Below, piece by piece: positions 17,801 through 24,097 of a DNA stretch of 64,000 nt. The position numbers and the translations under genes were made by a program. The notes under the pieces were generated by a model. The model did not search any database. It saw nothing but the letters and a program-made list of their open reading frames with translations, and was not told where the DNA came from. Origin of the DNA: VRUE01 sp045805805 (GTDB taxonomy: Bacteria > Actinomycetota > Thermoleophilia > Solirubrobacterales > 70-9); NCBI GenBank assembly GCA_045805805.1, contig JBJMKO010000109.1, positions 1 to 64,000 on the forward strand, given 5' to 3'. The first letter of the stretch is position 1, and the number at the start of each line of letters is the position of its first letter.

Positions 17801-18883
17801 GACGATCGCGCTCTGGCCGCTCATCAGGCGGGGGACGGAGGCGACGGTGCCGATCCCGCCCGGGTTGGTCAGCGAGATGTTGGTGCCCTGGAAGTCGTCG
17901 GCGGTGAGCTTGCTCTCGCGCGTCTTCGTGATCAGCTCCTCGTAGCAGCTGTGGAAGCCGGCGAAGTCGAGCCCCTCGGCGCCCTTGATCGTCGGCACCA
18001 TCAGGCTGTGCGAGCCGTCCTTGCGCTCCACGTCGACCGCGATGCCGAGGTTGACCGGTCCGCCCTCGATCGCAAACGGCTTCCCCTCTCGCCGCTCGAA
18101 GACCCGAGTCATCACCGGATGCTCCTTGGCAGCCTCGACGATCGCCCAGGCGACCAGATGGGTGAAGGACACCTTCATCCCCCGCTCCTTCAACAGCCCG
18201 TTGAGAGCCTTCCGCTTCGCATCCAACGTATCCACCGCAACCGTCCGGAACGAGGTGGCCGTAGGAACCTCCCGACTCTCGTCCATAGCCTGAGCCAGCA
18301 TCGCCGCCGGCCCCCGAAGCGCCTTGGCCTCGCCAACAGCGGCCGAGCCCCCGCCCCCGCCGTTGGCAGCCCCCAGCACGTCCTCCTTGGTCACCTTCGC
18401 CCCCGGCCCCGAACCAGCAACCGAGCCAAGGTCGACGCCATTAGCCTCAGCAACCCGCCGCGCGACAGGCGTAGCCCGGACTCCATCGGCTCCGTTGGTC
18501 CCGCCCCCGGACTTCGACGCTCCATCCGCGGGTGGCGTGGGGGCTGGGGGGGTCGAGGACGGACGCTGTGCGTCCGCCCGCAGCGCCCCCCCTTCCCCCA
18601 CGACAGGACCCGCGGCCTCTACGTCCGAGGCCTCACCCGGCTCCATCTCCGCCAGCGGAGCCCCAACAGGCACCTCGTCGTCAACGGCAACAAGCAGCTT
18701 GGTTATGACGCCATCCGCAGGCGCCGGCACCTCGGCATCGACCTTGTCGGTCGAGATCTCGACGACCGTGTCTCCCTCGTTGACGAAATCGCCGACGGCG
18801 ACGTGCCACTCGAGCACGATGCCCTCGGTGACCGACTCGCCCATTTCGGGCATCTCGATCTGCACGGTCGCCGTTTGCGCCAT
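14864..18883 (-). CDS. kgd: 2-oxoglutarate dehydrogenase, lipoyl-E2-E1 fusion (kgd/SucAB type)
   Basis: The 1339-residue protein carries several parts of the 2-oxoglutarate dehydrogenase complex in one chain. Residues 1-80 are a lipoyl domain with EISTDKVDA (lipoyl-lysine Lys47). A Pro/Ala/Gly-rich linker, a peripheral-subunit-binding domain (about 136-172) and an E2 succinyltransferase domain (about 185-435, STYDHRVIQGAESG) follow. From about 455 to the end is a complete thiamine-diphosphate E1 (GDASFPGQG near 755, VIQNNQVGFTT). Mycobacterial Kgd and corynebacterial OdhA have E2-E1 without the lipoyl domain, so this version appears self-sufficient except for E3. The linker DNA includes a palindromic stretch near 18541-18592. 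The gene is divergent from the reductase at 18910 with only 26 bp between starts, so the promoters overlap. Confidence 0.93.
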   Translation of the reverse strand: MAQTATVQIEMPEMGESVTEGIVLEWHVAVGDFVNEGDTVVEISTDKVDAEVPAPADGVITKLLVAVDDEVPVGAPLAEMEPGEASDVEAAGPVVGEGGALRADAQRPSSTPPAPTPPADGASKSGGGTNGADGVRATPVARRVAEANGVDLGSVAGSGPGAKVTKEDVLGAANGGGGGSAAVGEAKALRGPAAMLAQAMDESREVPTATSFRTVAVDTLDAKRKALNGLLKERGMKVSFTHLVAWAIVEAAKEHPVMTRVFERREGKPFAIEGGPVNLGIAVDVERKDGSHSLMVPTIKGAEGLDFAGFHSCYEELITKTRESKLTADDFQGTNISLTNPGGIGTVASVPRLMSGQSAIVATGAIAYPPEWAHASPDRLRQLGVSKTMMLTSTYDHRVIQGAESGAFLRSIEQCLQGENDFYEGVASDLGIDTGPIASAHPASASAPPLGSPSTGTEEMAVVTTQPDEELLQGVQAATSLLKGYRTHGHLSARLDPLGREPKGDPSLQPENLNLTPELMSRIPASILRIGVPGETLLEALPRMREAYCGSIAYQFEHLSSHQQRTWLREMVETGAHRQPLADEEKRRLLQRLIDVFQFERFIEKAYLGQKIFTIEGLDAVVPMLDELVTLAYRSGAEEVVFGMAHRGRLAVLAHNLGRSVESILAEFEGAKQIDAVKAVAAIPHGGTGDVKYHYGHQGVYETSEGEKIAVRLYPNPSHLEFVNPVVEGATRFIQSGFDGAEVAHEPKRAVPVLLHGDASFPGQGVVAETLNLQSLKGYTTGGTIHVIQNNQVGFTTDPEDARSTPYAADMAKGFNVPIVHVNADDVEACSAAVRLAMAYRERWGRDIVIDVIGYRRYGHNEADEPAYTQPLIAAKIKAHPPVSEIYAEKLVEEGTIGREEVEAAAKERHDEMSAALKDLRYKMELGDYEDPTVTTSSTGELDRSASPSVATAVPAKKLRELNQALIEVPESFTIHRKLRKPLAKRIETLDNGGVEFGHAEALAFASLLTEGIHIRLTGQDTERGTFSHRHLVLHDENTGLEYCPMQNLADASAPFELYNSPLSEIACLGFEYGYSAATPNALIVWEAQYGDFANAGQVIIDTFIVSGEAKWGQTSRLTLLLPHGYEGSGPEHSSARIERFLALGAEGNIRIANPTTAAQYFHLLRRQALIRKPRPLVVFTPKGLLRLDRATATPQQLTEEHFHFILDDPAAAERREKVERLVLCTGKIYFDLDASERREAADNVAIARVELLFPFAKEQLTELIASYPNLKEVTWVQEEPRNMGCWKVMSRRLPDIVPEGIELGYIGRPIRASPGEGYSAAHAREQERIVLTALTPGT
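18541..18600. repeat. Imperfect palindrome in the linker of the kgd fusion
   Basis: GGACGGACGC (18557-18566) and GCGTCCGCCC (18570-18579) pair around TGT, enclosed by G-rich and C-rich tracts. It is translated on the minus strand as part of the flexible linker. It may be a further in-frame palindromic insertion, but no second copy was found. Confidence 0.35.
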
Positions 18884-18909
18884 TCTTGGAATGAGTGTAT
18901 GAAACAGCG

Positions 18910-20901
18910 ATGAACTACTTCGTCACCGGAGCCACCGGATTCATCGGTCGCAACCTCGTGCAGCGGCTCTTGCAGCGCGACGGCACGATCTACGCGCTGG
19001 TCCGGGCCGGCTCGCGTGGACGTTTGGAGGAGCTGCGGACCTCCTGGGGCGCCGACGGGGCGCGGATCGTGCCGATCTCCGGCGACCTCGCGCAGCCCGG
19101 GCTCGGCGTCTCCGAGGAGGACCTGCTGACGCTGCGCGGCGACGTCGACCACTTCTTCCACCTGGCGGCGATCTACGACATGACCGCCGGCGCTGAAGCG
19201 CAGGAGATCGCCAACGTCGAGGGCACCCGGCACGCGGTCGAGCTGGCCGGGGCGATCGAGGCGGGCTGCTTCCACCAGATCAGCTCTATCGCCGCTGCCG
19301 GCCTCTACCGGGGGGAGTGGCGCGAGGACATGTTCGAGGAGGCCGAACACCTCGACACCCATCCCTACTTCCGCACCAAGCACGAGTCCGAGCGGGTCGT
19401 GCGCGAGGAGTGCCGCCGGCCCTGGCGCGTCTACCGGCCCGGCATCGTCGTCGGCGACTCGCGCAGCGGCGAGATCGACAAGGTCGACGGGCCCTACTAC
19501 GCCTTCAAGCTGTTGCAGCGGGCGCGCAAAGTGCTGCCCGCCTGGCTGCCGGCGGTGGGCGTGGAAGGCGGCGAGATCAACATCGTCCCGGTCGACTACG
19601 TCGCCGACGCGATCGACTACATCGCCCACCGGCCGGGGCTCGACGGCAAAGCCTTCCATCTCACCGACCCGGCGCCGAAGAGCGCCGGGGAGATGATCAA
19701 CCTCTTTGCCCGCGCCGCCGACGCGCCGCAGGCGGCGCTGCGGCTCGACTCCGGCGTCACAGATCCGGCCACCTCGCTGGTCCGCACCGGCCTGCGCTTC
19801 TTCCCTCCGGGAAAGCGGTTGGTCAAGGCGGGGCTGGGGGAGCTGGGCATTCCCGCCGGGGTGCTCAACTACTTCAGCTATCCCACGCACTTCGACTCAA
19901 GCCAGGCCCAGGCGGCGCTCGAGGGCTCGGGGATCTCGGTGCCGCCGCTGGAGTCCTACGCCGATCGGGTCTGGGACTACTGGGAGCGGAACCTCGATCC
20001 CGACCTGTTCAAGGACCGCTCGCTGAGCGCTGCCGTGCGAGGAAAGGTGGTGCTGATCACCGGCGCCTCCTCTGGGATCGGCAAGGCGACCGCGGTCAAG
20101 GTCGCCGACGCCGGCGCCACCGTCCTTCTGGTGGCGCGCTCGATCGAGAAGCTCGAGGAGACGAAGCGGGAGATCGAGCAGGCCGGCGGCGTCGCCCATA
20201 TTCATCGCTGCGACATGTCCGACGTCGAGGACGTCGAGCGGATGGCGGAGGAGGTCCTCGCCTACCACGGCCAGGTCGACATCCTCGTCAACAATGCCGG
20301 CCGCTCGATCCGGCGCTCGGTCGGCCTCGCCTACGATCGCTTCCACGACTACGAGCGGACGATCCAGCTCAACTACCTCGGCGCGGTGCGCCTGATCCTG
20401 GCGCTGCTGCCCTCGATGCGGGCGCGCAAGTCGGGACACGTCGTCAACATCAGCTCGATCGGGACGCAGACCAACCCGCCGCGCTTCTCGGCCTATGTCG
20501 CCTCGAAGGCGGCGCTCGACGCCTTCAGCCGTGTGATCGCCTCCGAGGTCATCGACGACGGCGTCCACCTGACGACGATCCACATGCCGCTGGTGCGCAC
20601 GCCGATGATCGCGCCGACGCGGATGTACGACGTCTTCCCGGCGATCTCGCCTGAGGAGGCGTCGGAGATGATCGCCAAGGCGATGGTCGACCAGCCGAAG
20701 AAGGTGGCTACGCGGTTGGGCACCTTCGGCGAGTTGCTTTACGCCGTGGCGCCGACGGTCTCGGATCGGATCCTCAGCCAGGCGTATCGACTTTTTCCGG
20801 AGTCGCAGGCGGCCAAGGGGAAGGGCGAGGAGGCTCCGGACAAGGCGCCCTCCACCGAGGCTGTGGCGTTTGCTCATTTGATGAAAGGCGTTCATTGGTA
20901 G
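18910..20901 (+). CDS. Two-domain reductase: NAD-dependent epimerase/acyl reductase domain plus SDR domain (fatty acyl-CoA reductase-like)
   Basis: The 663-residue protein joins two Rossmann domains. Residues 1-360 are an extended SDR/NAD-binding-4 domain (FVTGATGFIGRNL; YFRTKHESE, Tyr/Lys pair). Residues about 378-600 are a classical SDR (LITGASSGIGKAT; YVASK near 527). This order matches mycobacterial multifunctional fatty acyl-CoA reductases (AcrA1-like), which reduce acyl-CoA to aldehyde or alcohol. ATG 18910 is preferred to GTG 18895. The alkyl-DHAP-synthase-like gene 105 bp downstream makes fatty alcohol supply for ether lipids an attractive inference. Other roles (wax or aldehyde metabolism) remain possible. 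Confidence 0.8.
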   Translation: MNYFVTGATGFIGRNLVQRLLQRDGTIYALVRAGSRGRLEELRTSWGADGARIVPISGDLAQPGLGVSEEDLLTLRGDVDHFFHLAAIYDMTAGAEAQEIANVEGTRHAVELAGAIEAGCFHQISSIAAAGLYRGEWREDMFEEAEHLDTHPYFRTKHESERVVREECRRPWRVYRPGIVVGDSRSGEIDKVDGPYYAFKLLQRARKVLPAWLPAVGVEGGEINIVPVDYVADAIDYIAHRPGLDGKAFHLTDPAPKSAGEMINLFARAADAPQAALRLDSGVTDPATSLVRTGLRFFPPGKRLVKAGLGELGIPAGVLNYFSYPTHFDSSQAQAALEGSGISVPPLESYADRVWDYWERNLDPDLFKDRSLSAAVRGKVVLITGASSGIGKATAVKVADAGATVLLVARSIEKLEETKREIEQAGGVAHIHRCDMSDVEDVERMAEEVLAYHGQVDILVNNAGRSIRRSVGLAYDRFHDYERTIQLNYLGAVRLILALLPSMRARKSGHVVNISSIGTQTNPPRFSAYVASKAALDAFSRVIASEVIDDGVHLTTIHMPLVRTPMIAPTRMYDVFPAISPEEASEMIAKAMVDQPKKVATRLGTFGELLYAVAPTVSDRILSQAYRLFPESQAAKGKGEEAPDKAPSTEAVAFAHLMKGVHW

Positions 20902-20990
20902 AGGGTGGGGTCCCCCTCTGCCGTCCAAATGCCGGGCTAATGAGCCCGGCATTTTGAGTATCCGCCCGTCAGAGGGGGACCCCACCCTCT
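20900..20990. repeat. Nested palindromic element, family B copy 2
   Basis: Outer arms 20900-20920 and 20970-20990 are perfectly complementary over 21 bp. CCGTCC, an 11-bp inner stem (20927-20937 with 20944-20954), loop TAATGA and TGAGTATCCGCCCGT lie in the same order and spacing as in copy 1. Both stems differ in sequence from copy 1 yet pair fully, so the structure is under constraint. The left arm begins inside the stop codon of the reductase gene. Confidence 0.88.
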
Positions 20991-21006
20991 CTTGTGGAGC
21001 GCTGTC

Positions 21007-22659
21007 ATGAGCACGAGAAGGCTCAAGCACTGGGGGTGGGGGTACGAGGATCAGGTGCCTTCGCGGGAGGAGCTTGTGGCTGCCGCGGCCGGGATCAGGA
21101 AGCGGTTCGGGTTCGGAGAGGAGCCCGAGGAGCCGGTTCCTCTCGGTGCGGTGGAGCTGCGTGAACCCCGGTTGAAGGCCCCGAGCGCTCTTGGGGAGCT
21201 TTTCAGGGACGATCACTATGAGCGGGTCTCGCATGCTTTGGGGAAGGCTTATCGGGATGTGGTTCGGGGGTTTCGGGGGGAATTCGAGAATCCGCCTGAT
21301 CTTGTTGCGTTTCCGCGGGACGAGTCGGAGATTGAGGTTGTGCTCTCTTGGGCTGAGGCCGAGGGGGCGGCGGTTATTCCGTTTGGGGGCGGGACCAGCG
21401 TGGTCGGTGGGGTCGAGGCGCGGTTGGGGGAGCGGCCGGTTGTTTCGCTCGATCTGGGGCGGTTGGATCGGGTGCTGGAGGTGGATGCGGAATCGCTGGC
21501 GGCCCGGATCCAGGCCGGGGCGACCGGGCCCGGATTGGAGGATCAGCTTCGGGAGCACGGGCTGACACTGCGGCACTTTCCGCAGTCGTTCGAGTACTCG
21601 ACGCTGGGGGGCTGGGTTGCGACACGGGCCGGGGGACACTTCGCGACGCTCTACACGCACATCGACGACCTGGTCGAGTCGGTGCGGGCGATCGCGCCGC
21701 GGGGGACCTGGGAGAGCCGGCGGCTGCCGGGGTCGGGTGCGGGGCCCTCGCCCGACCGGGCGCTGATCGGCTCCGAGGGCATTCTCGGGGTGATTTCCGA
21801 GGCCTGGGTGCGGGTGCGCCCGCGGCCCGAGTTCAAGGCGTCGTGCGGGGTCGAGTTCGACGATTTCCAGGCCGCGGCGCAAGCGATCCGCGAGATATCC
21901 CAGTCTGGGCTCTACCCCTCGAACTGCCGCCTGCTTGACGCCATGGAGGCAGGGACGACCGGCGCCGGCTCGGGCGAGAAGAACCTGATGGTGCTCGGCT
22001 TCGAGTCGGCCCATCACCCAATGGATGCCCCCATGGCCCAGGCCCTGGACATCGCCCGCAACCATGGCGGCGCTCCCGGCGAAGTCCGCACTTCGCAGCC
22101 GACGGGCCTAAAAGCCCACTCCGGCTCCGGAAATAGGCCCGTCGGCCCTCAGTCCGGGGACGCGGTTGGGGCCTGGCGGGGGACGTTCCTGTTGGCCCCC
22201 TACTTGCGCGACACGTTTGTTGCCTGTGGTGTGCTCTCGGAGACGTTCGAGACGGCGATCACCTGGGACCGCTTCGAGGAGTTCCACACCGAGACGATGG
22301 AGGCGGTGCGGGCGAAGGTCGCCGAGGTCTGCGGCGGGCCGGCTGAGGGCGCCGGAGCGCCTCGGGTGAGCTGCCGCTTCACCCACGTCTATCCGGATGG
22401 CCCGGCGCCGTACTTCACCGTGATCGCCCCCGCCGTCCGCGGCGGCGAGGTCGAGCAGTGGGACGAGATCAAGGCGGCGGCCGCCGAGGCCGTGATCGAA
22501 GGCGGTGGCACGATCACCCACCACCACGCGGTCGGCCGGGACCACCGGCCCTGGTACGACCGCCAGCGCCCGGCCCCGTTCGCGGCTGCCCTCCGGGCCG
22601 CAAAGGCCGAGCTGGACCCGGCCGGGGTGCTCAATCCCGGCGTCCTCATCGATCCGTAG
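21007..22659 (+). CDS. FAD-dependent oxidase/alkyl-dihydroxyacetonephosphate synthase-like protein
   Basis: The 550-residue product is a VAO/PCMH-fold flavoprotein. The FAD-binding segment VIPFGGGTSVVGG (about residues 127-139) and the C-terminal motifs SCRFTHVYPDGPAPY and THHHAVGRDHRPWY (about 504) are those of alkyl-DHAP synthases, which replace the acyl group of acyl-DHAP with a fatty alcohol in ether-lipid synthesis. ATG 21007 follows GGAG at proper distance. Codons in the first 500 bp are unusually rich in T and GGG at third positions compared with neighbours. A palindrome at 22098-22146 is translated in frame (VRTSQPTGLKAHSGSGNRPV) where homologues would be shorter. A glycolate-oxidase-like function is the alternative. 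Confidence 0.8.
   Translation: MSTRRLKHWGWGYEDQVPSREELVAAAAGIRKRFGFGEEPEEPVPLGAVELREPRLKAPSALGELFRDDHYERVSHALGKAYRDVVRGFRGEFENPPDLVAFPRDESEIEVVLSWAEAEGAAVIPFGGGTSVVGGVEARLGERPVVSLDLGRLDRVLEVDAESLAARIQAGATGPGLEDQLREHGLTLRHFPQSFEYSTLGGWVATRAGGHFATLYTHIDDLVESVRAIAPRGTWESRRLPGSGAGPSPDRALIGSEGILGVISEAWVRVRPRPEFKASCGVEFDDFQAAAQAIREISQSGLYPSNCRLLDAMEAGTTGAGSGEKNLMVLGFESAHHPMDAPMAQALDIARNHGGAPGEVRTSQPTGLKAHSGSGNRPVGPQSGDAVGAWRGTFLLAPYLRDTFVACGVLSETFETAITWDRFEEFHTETMEAVRAKVAEVCGGPAEGAGAPRVSCRFTHVYPDGPAPYFTVIAPAVRGGEVEQWDEIKAAAAEAVIEGGGTITHHHAVGRDHRPWYDRQRPAPFAAALRAAKAELDPAGVLNPGVLIDP
22098..22146. repeat. In-frame palindrome inside the AGPS-like gene
   Basis: Arms 22098-22110 and 22134-22146 (GCCGACGGGCCTA and complement) pair perfectly over 13 bp around a 23-nt centre containing CCGGCTCCGG. 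It adds residues without disturbing the frame, between two conserved parts of the flavoenzyme. Confidence 0.55.
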
Positions 22660-22664
22660 CCGTC

Positions 22665-22779
22665 GCGGTCGTCATTTTCGTCGCATAGCGATCGAAGCTA
22701 CGACAGCAACGCAGGCTTGCCCCGAGCCAAAGACTCGGGGTCGTTATTCCCGTCGTACAGCGGCCGAGATGACGACCGC
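22665..22779. repeat. Nested inverted repeat between AGPS-like and DUF5666 genes
   Basis: Outer arms GCGGTCGTCAT (22665-22675) and its complement (22769-22779) pair perfectly. Inside is a second hairpin, CCCCGAG CCAAAGA CTCGGGG (22720-22740), which could terminate the upstream unit. Other inner segments (TCGTCGCATAGCGATCG and GTCGTACAGCGG) are partly self-complementary. No second copy was found in the window. Confidence 0.5.
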
Positions 22780-22875
22780 TATTGGCATTACGCGGCTCTT
22801 ACATTGGCCTGATCTCCCCCGTACACGGTGGTTTGAGGATTGCCCTATTCGATCCAACGACCCAGGAGGTCCACG

Positions 22876-23370
22876 ATGTTGAAATCGATTCGAAGCTCCG
22901 CCGGGACGGTGGCCTGGCTGGCGGTGGCCGCGGCGCTCGCCGTCGGCGGCGTGGCCGCCGCCCAAGGCGGTGGCGAAGGTCAGCCCGAACAGGGTGCGCC
23001 GAGCGGCAAGCGGATGCCGCCTCCGCCGATGGGACCGATGGGCAAGGACCTCACCTACGCCCAGTTCCACGTCCAGCACGAAGGCAGCGCACAGGTGATC
23101 CGGCTCGACAGCGGCAAGATCGCGGCGGTCGACTCCAACTCGATCACATTGTCGGAGAACGACGGCAACGAAGTGACGGTCGTGATCGGCGAAGGCACCA
23201 AGGTACTCGCCGGACCGGGCAGGACGCTGACGACCGACGACCTCGAAGTCGGCCAGCGGGTGCAGGTCTGCGGCCCCGAAGGCGGCACGGCGAAGGCGAT
23301 CCTGCTGCCCCCTCCCAAGGGCGGCCAGCTGCTGCCGCCGCCTCAGGGTCAGGAGCAGATGCGAGGCTAG
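22876..23370 (+). CDS. Secreted DUF5666-like protein
   Basis: The 164-residue product begins with a signal peptide (residues 1-28, VGGVAAAQGGG) and a proline/methionine-rich segment. About 80 residues then resemble the DUF5666 small beta-barrel (SAQVIRLDSGKIAAVDSNSI, then GTKVLAGPG and VGQRVQV). Function is unknown; such domains are extracytoplasmic. AGGAGGT 5 bp before ATG 22876 is a very strong ribosome binding site. It is followed after 4 bp by a response regulator and then a histidine kinase, suggesting that it is co-expressed with, or sensed by, that system. Confidence 0.8.
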   Translation: MLKSIRSSAGTVAWLAVAAALAVGGVAAAQGGGEGQPEQGAPSGKRMPPPPMGPMGKDLTYAQFHVQHEGSAQVIRLDSGKIAAVDSNSITLSENDGNEVTVVIGEGTKVLAGPGRTLTTDDLEVGQRVQVCGPEGGTAKAILLPPPKGGQLLPPPQGQEQMRG

Positions 23371-23374
23371 GAGC

Positions 23375-24052
23375 ATGAAGGGAGCCATCCTCGTCATCGA
23401 GGACGAGCAGGCGATCGCCGACCTCGTTCGCGCCTACCTGAAGCGCGACGGGTTTGGCGTCGTCTGGGCTTCTAGCGGAGAGCAGGCACTGAAGGAGGTC
23501 GGTCGCCACCCGGTGAGCCTGGTCGTGCTCGACCTCGGCCTCCCCGGCATCGACGGCTTCGAGGTCTGCCGGCGGCTGCGCGCCCACACGAGCGTGCCAA
23601 TCCTGATCCTCAGCGCGCGGGACGACGAGATCGACCGGGTCGCGGGCCTGGAAGCGGGAGCCGACGACTACGTGACCAAGCCCTTCTCGCCGCGGGAGCT
23701 GGTCGCTCGGGTCAAGGCGATCCTGCGTCGGACCGACGGGAACGGTGCTTCGGTTGGAGGAGAGGGCACGCTCAGTGCCGGAGACGTCGTTCTCGACCGG
23801 GCGGCGCGAACGGTGACCGCAGGCGAGGAGCCGTTGGACCTGACGGCCCGCGAGTTCGACCTTCTGGCCACGCTGCTGGACCGTCCAGGCGTCGTGCTCA
23901 GCCGAGACCGGCTGCTGGAGTTGGTCTGGGGTGGGGAGTTCCCCGGCGGCACGCGGACCGTCGACGTCCACGTCGCCCAGCTCCGCGCCAAGCTCGACCG
24001 TCCCGACCTGATCCAGACCGTTCGCGGTGCCGGCTACAAGGTCGTGCCGTGA
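23375..24052 (+). CDS. OmpR/PhoB-family response regulator
   Basis: The 225-residue regulator has a receiver domain (phosphoacceptor Asp53 in VVLDLGLPG, acidic pair near Asp10, switch Lys near 103 in YVTKP) and a winged-helix DNA-binding domain (about 130-225, TAREFDLLATLL and TRTVDVHVAQLRAKL). It is encoded between the DUF5666 protein and its kinase. Targets are unknown; its own operon is a reasonable first candidate. Confidence 0.95.
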   Translation: MKGAILVIEDEQAIADLVRAYLKRDGFGVVWASSGEQALKEVGRHPVSLVVLDLGLPGIDGFEVCRRLRAHTSVPILILSARDDEIDRVAGLEAGADDYVTKPFSPRELVARVKAILRRTDGNGASVGGEGTLSAGDVVLDRAARTVTAGEEPLDLTAREFDLLATLLDRPGVVLSRDRLLELVWGGEFPGGTRTVDVHVAQLRAKLDRPDLIQTVRGAGYKVVP

Positions 24053-24053
24053 T

Positions 24054-24097
24054 GCAGCCGACATTGACCACGCCCCACTGGGGTCAAAGTCGGATGC
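24054..24097. repeat. Palindrome, family F copy 2, at the kinase start
   Basis: Left arm 24054-24069 (GCAGCCGACATTGACC) and right arm 24082-24097 (GGTCAAAGTCGGATGC) pair with two mismatches. They match the arms of copy 1 (11293-11338) closely. The element sits between the regulator stop and the likely kinase start ATG 24094, overlapping it, so it may affect kinase translation. Confidence 0.65.
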
